NCBI GenBank assembly: GCA_963739995.1
Contig: CAVUCH010000017.1
Coordinates: forward strand, 236,822-300,821
Length of the DNA: 64,000 nucleotides
Reading direction: 5' to 3'
Origin: CAVUCH01 sp963739995
GTDB lineage: Bacteria; Acidobacteriota; Vicinamibacteria; Vicinamibacterales; JAENWD01
The first letter of the stretch is position 1; each line of letters starts with the position of its first letter. Positions 44,926 through 54,052 of the stretch are shown in pieces. The notes under the pieces are model-generated. The model did no database searches, had not been told where the DNA came from, and saw only the letters and a list, made by a program, of their open reading frames with translations. The translations under genes and the position numbers were made by a program.

Positions 44926-45696
44926 TCAGATCCGATTGAACACCTCGATCGCCTTCTGTAACGAGCGGAACTGCTTGATGTAAGGCACCATCTTCGATTC
45001 GCGCTCGTCGATTTCCTGCGAGCGCTTCAGCACGTCGGCGGCGCGGTTCTTCGGCACGACCACCACGCCGTCCTCCCCCGCCACGATGATGTCGCCGGGG
45101 GAGACGGTGACCCCGGCGCACTCGACGGGCACGTCTTTGGCGACGCTCGCGTATCGGCTGACGGCGGTCGCAGGCGAAACCGCGCGGGCGTAGACGGGCA
45201 GGTCGAGCGCACGAAGCTCCGCGAGGTCACGCACGGCGCCGTCGAGCACCATGCCCGCCATGCCGCGGGCCTTGGCGGCGGTTCCCATCAGCCCGCCGAT
45301 CGCGGCCACGTCGAGCGAGCCCTCCATGACGATCACGCCCACGTCCCCCGGGTTGGCGCCGTCGATCATCTCGACCGAGTGCTTCACGGCCAGAGCCGGC
45401 GTCGCCTGCTCGGGCGCCGCCGGTTTCACCAGCGCTGTCGCCGCGCGCCCGACGAACGCACCAGCCACATGCGGCCGCATGTCGTGCGACAGATAGCCGC
45501 GCTTCCCCACAACCTGATCGACCGCGTCGGCGACCGACGCGACCGTCGATCGGGCGAAGCCCGCGAGGAGCGGGTCGGCTGGTGGGGCGGCCGCCGGTGC
45601 AGCCACCTGGTGGACCGACACGCGCGCGCCCAACAGCACGACGGTCACGACAACGAGGACATTGCGGGTGACGTTCGATCGCACGCTGCGCATCAT
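44926..45696 (-). CDS. Second exported RraA-like family protein
   Basis: A 256-residue protein from ATG 45696, which overlaps the stop of the enolase-superfamily gene (ATGA). Signal segment NVLVVVTVVLLGARVSVHQ. RraA features: DMRPHVAGAFVGRAATALV, GANPGDVGVIVMEG, LMGTAAKARGMAGMVLDGAVRD (the VRD signature) and VSPGDIIVAGEDGVVVVPKN. It is shorter than the copy at 43966 and lacks the charged tail, so the two are not recent duplicates. Coupling to a sugar-acid-dehydratase-like enzyme suggests it is an aldolase or decarboxylase for the product, outside the cytoplasm. Confidence 0.88.
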   Translation of the reverse strand: MMRSVRSNVTRNVLVVVTVVLLGARVSVHQVAAPAAAPPADPLLAGFARSTVASVADAVDQVVGKRGYLSHDMRPHVAGAFVGRAATALVKPAAPEQATPALAVKHSVEMIDGANPGDVGVIVMEGSLDVAAIGGLMGTAAKARGMAGMVLDGAVRDLAELRALDLPVYARAVSPATAVSRYASVAKDVPVECAGVTVSPGDIIVAGEDGVVVVPKNRAADVLKRSQEIDERESKMVPYIKQFRSLQKAIEVFNRI

Positions 45697-46964
45697 GCCG
45701 TTCCTCCAGACGCTTCGAACCATGGCGTGCCGGGCACCTGTGCCTTGCGGGCCGCCGCTTCGTCCATCTCGACGCCGAGCCCGGCGCGGTCCGGCAGCGT
45801 CACGAATCCCTTCTCGATGATCTCGCCCTCGCGCACGAACGACCGCCACAGGTCGAGCCGCTGGATCCAGTGCCACTCGAGCACGAGGAAGTTCGGCACC
45901 GCCGCGCAGACGTGGCACGACGCCATCGTCCCGATCGGCGACACGACGCAGTGCGGCGCGAAGGGCACGTAATACGTGTGCGCCATGTCGGCGATCTTGC
46001 GGCCCTCGAGCAACCCGCCGCACTTCTGCAAATCGGGCATGATGATATCGGCGGCCCGCTTCTCCAGCACCTCGCGGAAGCCGTGGCGCAGGAACAGGTT
46101 CTCACCGCAGCAGATTGGCGTGGACGTCGACTCCCGCACATCGCGCATGGCATCCACGTTCTCCGGGGGGACCGGTTCCTCGAGGAAGAGCAGCTTGAAG
46201 GGCTCGAGCTCCTGTGCCACCCGCTTCCCGGTGGTCATGTCGTAGCGGCCGTGCATGTCGACGGCGAGATCGACGCGCTTGTCGAACGCCTCCCGGACGA
46301 ACCGTACCTTGCGGACCATGTGGTCGATCTCACCGTTGCTGGCCGTCCAGTTCACCCGGTCCCAGCGCAGCGGATCGGCGGCCTCGTCGATGTCGATCTT
46401 GATCGCGGTGAAGCCGAGATCCCGGATCCGCTGCAGCTTGGCCGGTGCCTCCGGGTCGTCGGGATCCTCCGTCTGGGAGTCGCAGTAGACTCGCACGCGG
46501 TCGCGCACCTTGCCGCCCAGCAGCTGGTACACGGGCAACCCGAGCGCCTTGCCCGCGAGGTCCCAGAGTGCGATCTCGACGGCGCTCAACGCGGCGATGT
46601 ACTGGCCCGCCTGGGCGCCGGCGAAGATGCCGGACGTGCGGATCCGCTCGAACAGGCCATCGACGTTGAGCGGATCCTGGTCCACGAGGAAGCGCCGGAA
46701 CATGCGGACCAGGCCGACGCCCCCCTGGACGGCATCGGTGCCTTCCCCGTGTCCGACCACTCCCTGATCGGTGTAGATCCGCACGTGCAGCTGGTAGCCG
46801 TGTGCCATGACCTCGGCAGTGCGCACGTCGGTGATCTTGAGACGCGGCCGCCGGTACGGTGACGATTCGGCCTGGACAGCGGCCGCAAGGGAAGGAAATG
46901 CCAGCAGGCCCGATGCGCTCCGGGCTGCCGTGCCGAGCAAATCGCGGCGTGAGAGTCGGGACAT
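45693..46964 (-). CDS. Tat-exported mandelate racemase/muconate lactonizing enzyme family protein
   Basis: A 423-residue enolase-superfamily enzyme with a Tat signal (LSRRDLLGTAARSASGLLAF). Metal ligands and catalytic groups: KIDID on the second barrel strand, DMHGRYD (metal aspartate followed two residues later by a histidine, as in galactonate and mannonate dehydratases), FLEEPVPPEN (metal Glu), CCGENLFLRHGF (metal Glu), and the histidine of FAPHCVVSP. These favour an acid-sugar dehydratase. Export is unusual for this superfamily. The gene overlaps the RraA-like gene after it (ATGA), so a dehydration followed by aldol cleavage is plausible. Divergent from the cytochrome c gene. Confidence 0.9.
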   Translation of the reverse strand: MSRLSRRDLLGTAARSASGLLAFPSLAAAVQAESSPYRRPRLKITDVRTAEVMAHGYQLHVRIYTDQGVVGHGEGTDAVQGGVGLVRMFRRFLVDQDPLNVDGLFERIRTSGIFAGAQAGQYIAALSAVEIALWDLAGKALGLPVYQLLGGKVRDRVRVYCDSQTEDPDDPEAPAKLQRIRDLGFTAIKIDIDEAADPLRWDRVNWTASNGEIDHMVRKVRFVREAFDKRVDLAVDMHGRYDMTTGKRVAQELEPFKLLFLEEPVPPENVDAMRDVRESTSTPICCGENLFLRHGFREVLEKRAADIIMPDLQKCGGLLEGRKIADMAHTYYVPFAPHCVVSPIGTMASCHVCAAVPNFLVLEWHWIQRLDLWRSFVREGEIIEKGFVTLPDRAGLGVEMDEAAARKAQVPGTPWFEASGGTA

Positions 46965-47059
46965 TCTGCAGTCCTCCTCGGCTCAGCACTCCGGCGTGCG
47001 TCCGAGCTTCGTGTCCGCTCGCCCCAAGGATATTTCCTGTAGTCCGGGAAAGAAATAAG

Positions 47060-47089
47060 TTGGGTTGCCTTCGAGCTCTAGCGTATACT
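47060..47089 (+). promoter_or_regulatory. Possible sigma-70-like promoter of the cytochrome c gene
   Basis: TTGGGT (47060-47065) and TATACT (47084-47089) are 18 bases apart, and the -10 box is 39 bases before the ATG at 47128. The -35 match is partial. Confidence 0.4.
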
Positions 47090-47127
47090 TCGCGCCTCTG
47101 CACAACCCATCTTCGAGGGAGGGTGAC

Positions 47128-47748
47128 ATGACGCGTGTGAAGACCGTGCTGCCCGTGATTTCCGCGGTGCTCCTGGTGCTGTCGGCGATAGTCGTCACGC
47201 AGGCCATCGGCAACGCCGCCGTAGACAATGGCGAAGGCAGCAAGATCAGGATCGGCTTCGACATCGCACCGGTGCCGCTCGACATGGACGGCAAGAACCC
47301 GGCCCTCGTGGGCCTCGGAAGCTACATCGTGAATGCTCAGGGCGATTGTGCCGGGTGCCACAGCGATCCGACCTACGCACCGGGCGGCGACCCTCACCTC
47401 GGCCAGCCAGAGCAGATCAGCGTCGAGACCTACCTGTCGGGTGGCGCAGACTGTTCGGTCCGTTCGTTCCACGGAACCTGACGCCGAACAGCAGCGGCCG
47501 GCCCGCCGGTTACACGCTCGACCAGTTCCTCGCAGTGATGGATACAGGGGCTGACCTGAAGCAGCGTCCGCCGCACGTCCCCGGCCCGGGCCCGGACAAC
47601 GACATACTGCAGGTTATGCCGTGGCCCGCGTACAGCAAGATGACGGATCGTGAGAAGCGCGCGATCTACGAGTACCCTGACGGCCATTCCCTGCATCCCC
47701 GGCCGCCCTGGCGTGCCGGCGACGGGCAGGACGGACCGATGTGACTAG
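47128..47748 (+). CDS. Membrane-anchored cytochrome c, broken by two compensating frameshifts
   Basis: A mono-haem cytochrome c with an N-terminal anchor (VLPVISAVLLVLSAIVVTQAIG) and haem site CAGCH (Cys74-His78); ATG 47128 follows GGAGGG. At 47451 one C is missing: GGAD should continue LFGPFVPRNLTPNSSG in the next frame. At 47675-47677 an extra C shifts it again; the corrected ending is YLTAIPCIPG and a stop at 47746-47748. The corrected protein is about 206 residues and keeps the methionine region QVMPWPAYSKMT. It would carry electrons at the membrane. Both shifts are in runs of C. Confidence 0.78.
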
Positions 47749-47751
47749 TCA

Positions 47752-47775
47752 GACTACTCTACTGACAGAGTAGTC
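47752..47775. terminator. Perfect hairpin between convergent genes
   Basis: GACTACTCT and AGAGTAGTC form a nine-base perfect stem with a six-base loop, four bases after the corrected stop of the cytochrome gene and 18 bases before the stop of the DNA ligase gene. No T-run follows. Its place suggests a bidirectional transcription end. Confidence 0.6.
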
Positions 47776-47792
47776 CTGCGCGCGGCACGAGT

Positions 47793-49331
47793 TCAGCGCG
47801 CCGTCATGGCCGTGTGAATCGCCCGGACGGTCTCGATCGTGTCCGCCTCGCTCGCCGGCTTGTCTTCACGATAGCGCTTCAGGCGCGCGAAGCGGAGCGC
47901 CAGACCGCCCGGGTACTGCGGGCTCTCTTGCAGGTCATTGAACGCAACCTCCACGACGAGCTCGGGCCGCACGTGCACTGTGTAGGAGTCACGGCCGATC
48001 TCGAGCTGCAGCAGCTTCGCCGTCTGCCATTCGAGCATGGCGTCGGTCATCCCCTTGAACGTCTTTCCGAGCATGACAAACGCGTCGTGCTCCGGGTCTC
48101 TCGCACCGAGGTGGAGGTTGCTCAGCCAGCCGCGACGGCGCCCGTTCCCCCACTCCGCGGCGAGCACCACGAGATCGAGCGTGCGTGCCTGCTTGATCTT
48201 GAGCCACGCGGACCCGCGGCTTCCGGCGGCGTAGCCCGCGCCGAGCGCCTTCGCCATGACGCCTTCGTGGCCGCGCGCGAGGGCCGCTGCGGCAAAGCGC
48301 TCCGCCTCCTCGCGCGTCGGACGAATGACGTGAGGAACGAGCGTGGAGGGCGCCAGCCGCGCAAGCGCAGCAAAGCGGTCCGCCTGCGGCGTGTCGAGCA
48401 ACGAGGCACCGTCCAGGGCAAGGGCATCGAAGAAGAAGGGGGTCAGCGGCAACTCGCGCCGCATCGCAGCGACGTCCAGGCGGCGTCCGAACCGGCGCAT
48501 GGTGACCTGGAACGGCAGGGGACCGCCGTCGGGTCGCAGGGCAATGACCTCACCGTCCAGAATGATCTCGCGGGCCGGCAGGGCCCGCGTGACCTCGACC
48601 ACCTCCGGCACGGCTGCGGTGACGTCCCGCAGGTTGCGCGAGTACGCGCGCACCTCGTCGCCCGCCTTGTGCACTTGAACGCGCGCGCCATCGAGCTTGT
48701 ACTCGAAGGCCGCATCGTCCATCCGTGCGAACGCATCGCCGACGTCCTCCGACGAGTCGGCGAGCATCGGCTGCACGGGCTTGAATATTTCGACCGCAAA
48801 CCGATCGAGCGCCTGCGGGCCCTCGTGCAGGGCAACGGTGGCGACCTCTGCGAGGCTGCCAGCCATCATCGCCGCACGGCGCACGCGGGCGGACGGCAAG
48901 CCAGCCGCGCGTGCGACGGCCTCGACGAGCACACCCTCGAGTGCTCCCTGCCGCAGCTCGCCGAAGAGCAGGCGGACCAGGAAGTCCTGTTCCTCGGCCG
49001 TCGCGCGCGCGAGCAGTTCGCGAAGGATCTCCACGCGCCGCGCAAGCGACCCCGCTCCGGACACGCGAGCTACCGCATCGAATGCGGCGTCCACGTCGCG
49101 CAGCGTGAGCGTGTCGGCGTCGGCTGGCGGCACCTGGCGGGCGCTGCTGATCGCGGCGCCGCCTACCCCGAGCCGTCCTTGCCGCGGCTCGCCCGAGAGC
49201 GCCGCGATCGCGATCGGCACCTCTTCCCGGGTCAACCCCTTCAGCAGTTCAGCCAGACGGCCGATCTTCTCGAGCCGGCCGCTGACGGCAGCGACGGCGT
49301 TCGATGCACGCGCGAGCACCGACAGGAGCAT
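47793..49331 (-). CDS. ATP-dependent DNA ligase
   Basis: A 512-residue ligase; ATG 49331 is the best start (MLLSVLARASNAVAAV). An N-terminal DNA-binding helical domain (about 1-180) is followed by the adenylation domain with the nucleotide-accepting Lys212 in EYKLDGAR, then LDGEVIALRP (motif III), FFFDALALDG (IIIa), HEGVMAKAL (IV), SAWLKIKQ (V), and an OB-fold domain ending with FARLKRYREDKPASEADT. This layout is that of archaeal/eukaryal type I ligases as also found in many bacteria next to the usual NAD-dependent LigA. It seals nicks in DNA, most likely in repair. No Ku or polymerase domain is present nearby. Confidence 0.93.
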   Translation of the reverse strand: MLLSVLARASNAVAAVSGRLEKIGRLAELLKGLTREEVPIAIAALSGEPRQGRLGVGGAAISSARQVPPADADTLTLRDVDAAFDAVARVSGAGSLARRVEILRELLARATAEEQDFLVRLLFGELRQGALEGVLVEAVARAAGLPSARVRRAAMMAGSLAEVATVALHEGPQALDRFAVEIFKPVQPMLADSSEDVGDAFARMDDAAFEYKLDGARVQVHKAGDEVRAYSRNLRDVTAAVPEVVEVTRALPAREIILDGEVIALRPDGGPLPFQVTMRRFGRRLDVAAMRRELPLTPFFFDALALDGASLLDTPQADRFAALARLAPSTLVPHVIRPTREEAERFAAAALARGHEGVMAKALGAGYAAGSRGSAWLKIKQARTLDLVVLAAEWGNGRRRGWLSNLHLGARDPEHDAFVMLGKTFKGMTDAMLEWQTAKLLQLEIGRDSYTVHVRPELVVEVAFNDLQESPQYPGGLALRFARLKRYREDKPASEADTIETVRAIHTAMTAR

Positions 49332-49458
49332 GCGGACATCGTACACACGCTGAACGGACCGTTCGTCGGAAAAGCTGAGGCCAAGCCTGCTCGGGCGCTC
49401 CCTCCGTGACTGTCCCCTGAATCTCCTGAATCGGATCGTGCCGGCGTGGCGGCTGCCC

Positions 49459-50802
49459 TCACGGCAGCACCGTGATCGCTACCGCGGCCGCGCCGAACGC
49501 GAGGATCATGAGCACCGCCGTGTAGCCGAGGATCTGGCCGGGGCGCAGCCCGGTGATTCCCAAGAGCGGCAGCGCCCAGAACGGCTGGATCATGTTGGTG
49601 ACCTGGTCGCCAAAGACGACGGCCATCACCGCACGCCCCGTATCCACGCCCAGCACACGTGCGGCCTCGACGACGAACGGTCCCTGCACCGCCCACTGTC
49701 CGCCGCCGGACGGCACCGCCAGGTTCACGAGCGCCGCGCTCACCAGTGCCCAGAACGGAAACGTCAGCGGCGTCGAGACCGCCACGAACGCATCGGCCAC
49801 CACCCGCACGAGCCCGGAGTGCACCATCAGACCCATGATGCCGGCGTAGAAGGGGAACTGCAGGATGACGCCCGCGGCGGCACGCGCGCCGTCGGCCGCC
49901 GCGTCCGCGTAGTCCGCGAGCGAGGCGTGCAGCGCCAGGCCCAGCATCAGGAATGCAAAGTTCACGAGGTTCAGATCGACGGCCAGGAGCCCGGCGCGCC
50001 AGACGTGCGGCACCACGTACGCCACGCCGGCGGCCACGATCGGCCACACCAGCAACGGACTGTGCGCCAGCCGGTCCACCAGCCCGGAAGGCGAAGCGGT
50101 GGGTCGGCGCGGCTCCCGGTCGTCCGATGGCGCCTCGATCTCGAGGATCTCGGCGTCGTCCGGGTGCATCGATGCGAGCAGGAATGGCCCGATACCCAAC
50201 ACCACCGAGACGTAGGCGATGTTCAGCGGGCGGAACAGCGTCTCGGTAAGCGGCACGAGCCCGATCGACGCCTGGAGGAAGTGACCTTCCGTGTTGACGA
50301 GCAGCGGCGCCGAACCCGAGAGCCCGCTGTGCCAGACGACGAGCCCGACATAGCCCGCCGCCGCCACGAGCGGCAGGTGGACGCGGATGCCGCGCCGGCG
50401 CGCCGATTGTGCGACCTCGCGAGCCAGGAGTGCACCGGTGACGAGGCCGAGCCCCCAATGGATGACGCCCAGCAGGCCGGCGCAGAATGCCGTCAGCGCG
50501 ACGGCGGAGCGCCCGCTCGCCGGGATCGCCGACAGGCGTGTCAGCGCGCGGCGAACGAGTGGCGCGCTCGCGAGCGCGTGGCCCGTGACCAGCACGAGCG
50601 ACATCTGCATGCTGAAGGCGAGCAGGTCCCAGAAGCCGCGGTACCAATCGTTCACGAGTTCGACCGGTCCGTGATCGGCAAACGCCAGTGCAAGCCCGAA
50701 CACCGCGACCGTGAGCAGCACCGCGAACGCGAACGCGTCCGGGACGCACCGCTCGCTGAACGCAGTCAGGAGCGCACCGAAACGGCGAAGTCCTCTGGTC
50801 AT
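49459..50802 (-). CDS. Short-chain fatty acid transporter (AtoE-like)
   Basis: A 447-residue membrane protein with about ten to twelve helices. Family segments: FSERCVPDAFAFAVLLTVAVFGLAL, WYRGFWDLLAFSMQMSLVLVTGHALASAPLV, GVIHWGLGLVTGALLAREVA, VWHSGLSGSAPLLVNTEGHFL, and LAVPSGGGQWAVQGPFVVEAA. These are typical of the AtoE/TIGR00366 family, which takes up acetoacetate and other short acids. An internal loop near 235-265 (DDREPRRPTASPS) is hydrophilic. It shows no operon partner in the same direction within 100 bases; the PQQ-type gene upstream is 133 bases away. Confidence 0.9.
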   Translation of the reverse strand: MTRGLRRFGALLTAFSERCVPDAFAFAVLLTVAVFGLALAFADHGPVELVNDWYRGFWDLLAFSMQMSLVLVTGHALASAPLVRRALTRLSAIPASGRSAVALTAFCAGLLGVIHWGLGLVTGALLAREVAQSARRRGIRVHLPLVAAAGYVGLVVWHSGLSGSAPLLVNTEGHFLQASIGLVPLTETLFRPLNIAYVSVVLGIGPFLLASMHPDDAEILEIEAPSDDREPRRPTASPSGLVDRLAHSPLLVWPIVAAGVAYVVPHVWRAGLLAVDLNLVNFAFLMLGLALHASLADYADAAADGARAAAGVILQFPFYAGIMGLMVHSGLVRVVADAFVAVSTPLTFPFWALVSAALVNLAVPSGGGQWAVQGPFVVEAARVLGVDTGRAVMAVVFGDQVTNMIQPFWALPLLGITGLRPGQILGYTAVLMILAFGAAAVAITVLP

Positions 50803-50935
50803 CAGGTGGCTGGGTGATGCCGTGCGTCTGCAACCTCAAAGCGGCGAGCAGGTCGCCCGATCGCGCGCCTTCATCGCCGCCAGCAGCGTCGGTCAGCGGA
50901 TGTCTGCGACACGAGCTCAGGCAGCCCTCGAGTGG

Positions 50936-52438
50936 TCATTCGGTCTGCTGTGCCCCGACTGCGAACAGCGCGCCGTCGCTCCTCAGGAACAACTGCCCCC
51001 GGGCAATGGCCGGCGACGCCAGGAACCGTTCGCCGAGATCGTTGCGGGCGAGCACCTCCGGCTCGCGCCCGGCCCGCAGCACGAACGTGTCGCCCGTCTC
51101 GCTGACCATGTAGACCTTCCCGCCGCCGGCGACGGGTGAGGCGAAGAACACGCCGGCCAGGCGGTGGCGCCACACGGGCGCGCCCGTCGCAGCGTCCGCG
51201 CAAGTGACGACGCCCACCTCGTTCGCCATGTAGAGCAGGCCATCGTAATAGAGGATCGACGGCACGTACGACGCGCCGGTGGGCGCGCGCCAGACGACGT
51301 GGGTCGCGCTCACGTCGCCGCGCCCGCCAGGACGGAGCGCGAGATAGTCGCTGTTGCGATACCCTCGGCTCAAGTAGATCACCCCGCCATGGAAGACGGC
51401 CGACGGGATCGGCGTCTGCCGTTCGCTGCCGGCGTGCCACAGCAGATTTCCGTTCGTGGGATCGTACGCGTCGATGCGGTGGGACGAGTTGACGAGCAGT
51501 TCGTCGCCTTCCGGTCCCGGCACGACCACCGGCGTGCTGTGCGACACGCGCCCCCTCCCGCGATCCGCCACCCACCGTTCCTTGCCAGTCCGGCGGTCGA
51601 GCGCGAGCAGGTACGACTTCGGCTCGTGATCGCAGAGCAGGATCAACAGATCGCCGAACAGCGCCGGCGAACTGCCGTGGCCCCAGCGCGCCTCGAACGG
51701 CGAGTACTCGACGCCGAGATGCCGCTGCCACACGACGCCGCCGTCCATGTCGAGCGCGACGATCAGTCCGTTGCCGAACCAGGCGTAGATCCGCTCCCCG
51801 TCGGTGACGGGCGTGGGTGTCGCGAGGTTGTGTTTCTCGTGCAGCTCCGAGAAGGGACCGATGGCCTCAGTGCGATACGCCCACAGCCGCGTCCCGTTAC
51901 GGCGGGCGAAGGCCTCGACCACGAGATACGTTTTCGACTGATGCCCGTCCGGCCCAGAGGCGGCACGGTCGCCCCCGATCGGCGCCTCACGCCCGGCGAG
52001 CGAGCGGTCGTCGCGTGCGAGCAGCGGATGCGAGCCGGCCGCCACCGGGGTCCGGCCCACCTGCGAGGTGACGATCACGCGGTCGCCCCAGACAATGGGA
52101 GATGACGCGCCGAGGCCGGCGAGCGGCATTTTCCAGGCCAGGTTCTCGGTGGCACTCCATGTGGTCGGCAGATCGGCCTCGGTCGAGACGCCCGCGCTCG
52201 ACGGCCCTCGCCACTGTGGCCACTGCGGCGCCACTTGACGCTCCTGTGCGGCCGGCGCCGGCTGCCCTGCCGACACCGACGGCCAGAGTGGGACTCCCAC
52301 GACAAGCGCCGCGAGAGTCAGGGGAAAAAACACATGCAGTACGTTCCGATCGTAACGGCCAGGCGCGGTGACCTTCGCGACTTTCGACCGACGCCTCGGG
52401 AAAGCAACTGGCCGTCCGGGCTCAAGGGAATACATCAT
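50936..52438 (-). CDS. PQQ-like beta-propeller protein, exported; start uncertain
   Basis: An eight-bladed-propeller-type protein with repeated blades: WPQWRGPSSAGVSTEADLPTTW, ASSPIVWGDRVIVTSQVG, NLATPTPVTDGERIYAWFGNGLIVALDMDGGVVWQRHLG, LLALDRRTGKERW, ANEVGVVTCADAATGAPVWRHRLAG, and ASPAIARGQLFLRSDGALFAVG. Such proteins resemble BamB and PQQ dehydrogenases but usually lack cofactor here. The first in-frame ATG at 52438 is part of the tail of a Uma2 remnant, so it is probably not the true start. GTG 52333 gives a better N-terminus (FFPLTLAALVVGVPLWPSVSAG signal peptide) but no ribosome site is seen for it. About 465 residues then remain. Confidence 0.85.
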   Translation of the reverse strand: MMYSLEPGRPVAFPRRRSKVAKVTAPGRYDRNVLHVFFPLTLAALVVGVPLWPSVSAGQPAPAAQERQVAPQWPQWRGPSSAGVSTEADLPTTWSATENLAWKMPLAGLGASSPIVWGDRVIVTSQVGRTPVAAGSHPLLARDDRSLAGREAPIGGDRAASGPDGHQSKTYLVVEAFARRNGTRLWAYRTEAIGPFSELHEKHNLATPTPVTDGERIYAWFGNGLIVALDMDGGVVWQRHLGVEYSPFEARWGHGSSPALFGDLLILLCDHEPKSYLLALDRRTGKERWVADRGRGRVSHSTPVVVPGPEGDELLVNSSHRIDAYDPTNGNLLWHAGSERQTPIPSAVFHGGVIYLSRGYRNSDYLALRPGGRGDVSATHVVWRAPTGASYVPSILYYDGLLYMANEVGVVTCADAATGAPVWRHRLAGVFFASPVAGGGKVYMVSETGDTFVLRAGREPEVLARNDLGERFLASPAIARGQLFLRSDGALFAVGAQQTE

Positions 52439-52582
52439 CGCTGCGAAGCGCCAAGGTCCGGAAGGACTTGCGACGCGACTACATCGCCACGGCCGGCTCG
52501 CTGGGCGACTGCGTGGCCGGTCCCCCGCAAGGCGTAGACTTCGATCGTGCGCGCGGACGGATCGACGATCCAGTCGGCGTCA
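52422..52582 (-). pseudogene. 3'-fragment of a Uma2 family endonuclease gene
   Basis: The minus strand reads DADWIVDPSARTIEVYALRG, RAGRGDVVASQVLPDL and then, after one extra G (52451-52452), ALRSDDVFP and a stop at 52422. This is the last third of the intact Uma2 protein encoded at 54555-55112 (YWIVDPSARAIEVYALRE, RTGRGDVVASFVLPDLALRSDDVFP). The front two-thirds are missing and the stop codon of the oxidoreductase gene lies directly at the break. The ATGATG at 52433-52438 that seems to start the PQQ-like gene belongs to this tail. Confidence 0.85.
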
Positions 52583-54052
52583 GACCTGCTCGGGCACGAC
52601 GTACGGCGGACGATAGCCGTCCCGCAGCAAGCGATTCCCGAACGCGCCCATGTCGTACTCCGAGCTGCTCTCGAAGCGCTCCTCATCCGGCACCAGGGTC
52701 AGGATGGGGCCTACGGTCGGCTTCACGTGCGCCGAGTCCACGCCGTTGGCTGCGAGGTGGCTCTCCAGGCGTTCGAGCGTTTCGGTCACATCGGCCCGCG
52801 AGCCCACTCGCGCAGCGATCTCCGGCGCCGCCATTTCCGTGCCCAGGCGGTAGGAGATGTTGCCGAGGTGGCAGAGGGCTGACGAAATGTGCCCTCCCGT
52901 GATCGACGCTTTCAGATCCTGCGCCTTCCGGCTGCGGACGGCCTCGATGAAGTTCACCATGTGCGTGTCTCCCCCGGTCGACGTGAACGACTTCACCCGC
53001 TTGCCGTCCCGGTCGTAGACCACACCGCCGCCCCCGCCGCCCACGAACGCCCCGTGCTCGCACTCGATCGCGATGCCGATCCGCACCCCTCTGTAGTGGT
53101 CCATGTGCTTGACATCCGTCTTGGCCGGCAGCCCGCGCACCTCGAAAATCAACGGGGCCGAGGCATAGTCGTAGACTGCGATCTGCGTGTTCGGCGTCTC
53201 GGCGTCGTCGCTGTCGCCGAAGCGGCCTCCGATGCTGAACACGCTTCTGGGCAGCGTCTCCTCACCAAGCATCCAACGGCACATGTCCATCTCGTGAACG
53301 CCCTGGTTGCCGATGTCGCCATTGCCGGTGGCCCAGACCCAGTGCCAGTCGTAGTGCAGCTGCGCGCGCCGCAGCGGCTCGAGCGGCGCGGGCCCGCAGA
53401 ACAGGTCGTAGTTGACGCCCGCGGGGATCGGCTGCGGGCCCGCGACCTTGCCGATGCTCTCGCGCCGTTTGTAGCAGAAGCCGCGCGCCCGCAGGATTCT
53501 GCCGAGTCCGCCGCTGCGCAGGTAATCGGCGAGCTCGAGGAGCGCTGCGTCAGAGCGGGACTGCGTGCCGGCCTGGACGATGCGGTTGTACCTGGCGGCC
53601 GCTTCCACGACCTTGCGCCCTTCCCACACGTTGTGCGAGATGGGCTTCTCGAGGTACACATCCTTGCCCGCCTGGCAGGCCCAGACGGCCATCAGCGAGT
53701 GCCAATGGTTCGGCGTCGCGATGGACACCGCGTCCACGTCCTTGTCCTCGAGCAGCGTGCGGATGTCCATGTGCTTCGCCACCTGGATACCCGCCGTCGA
53801 CAGTTCCGCAGCACGTCCGTTGAGGACGGTCTCATCGACGTCGCAGAGCGCCACCACCCGCACGCCGGCGATCTCCCTGAGCATCTCGAGGTGGTGACCG
53901 CCTTTGCCACGCACGCCGACCACCCCCACGCGGATGGCGTCGTTGGCGCCCAGCGGGGCGGCCGACGCGGGCCGCGCGAGGGCGCCGGAAGCGGCCACGC
54001 CAGCGGCGACACCCTGCACGAGAAAACTACGTCGGCTGATCACTTGCGTCAT
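52580..54052 (-). CDS. Tat-exported Gfo/Idh/MocA family oxidoreductase
   Basis: A 490-residue enzyme with a Tat signal (ISRRSFLVQGVAAGVAASGALA), NAD motif VGVVGVRGKGGHHL, VALCDVDETV, ATPNHWHSLMAVWACQAGKDVYLEKPISHN (the family lysine), and the substrate domain with GNQGVHEMDMCRWMLG. This subgroup with the WHxxM motif and long C-terminal domain is typical of Planctomycetes and Acidobacteria and acts on carbohydrates outside the cytoplasm. Its end touches the Uma2 remnant, so the gene or its surroundings have seen a rearrangement, but the protein itself is complete. Not in an operon with the PQQ-like gene by any clear signal. Confidence 0.9.
   Translation of the reverse strand: MTQVISRRSFLVQGVAAGVAASGALARPASAAPLGANDAIRVGVVGVRGKGGHHLEMLREIAGVRVVALCDVDETVLNGRAAELSTAGIQVAKHMDIRTLLEDKDVDAVSIATPNHWHSLMAVWACQAGKDVYLEKPISHNVWEGRKVVEAAARYNRIVQAGTQSRSDAALLELADYLRSGGLGRILRARGFCYKRRESIGKVAGPQPIPAGVNYDLFCGPAPLEPLRRAQLHYDWHWVWATGNGDIGNQGVHEMDMCRWMLGEETLPRSVFSIGGRFGDSDDAETPNTQIAVYDYASAPLIFEVRGLPAKTDVKHMDHYRGVRIGIAIECEHGAFVGGGGGGVVYDRDGKRVKSFTSTGGDTHMVNFIEAVRSRKAQDLKASITGGHISSALCHLGNISYRLGTEMAAPEIAARVGSRADVTETLERLESHLAANGVDSAHVKPTVGPILTLVPDEERFESSSEYDMGAFGNRLLRDGYRPPYVVPEQV

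Noticed and set aside
47814..50817. Two long plus-strand frames opposite the ligase and transporter genes
   Set aside because: Both are shadows; protein composition is unlike real proteins, and the minus-strand genes have full motif sets.
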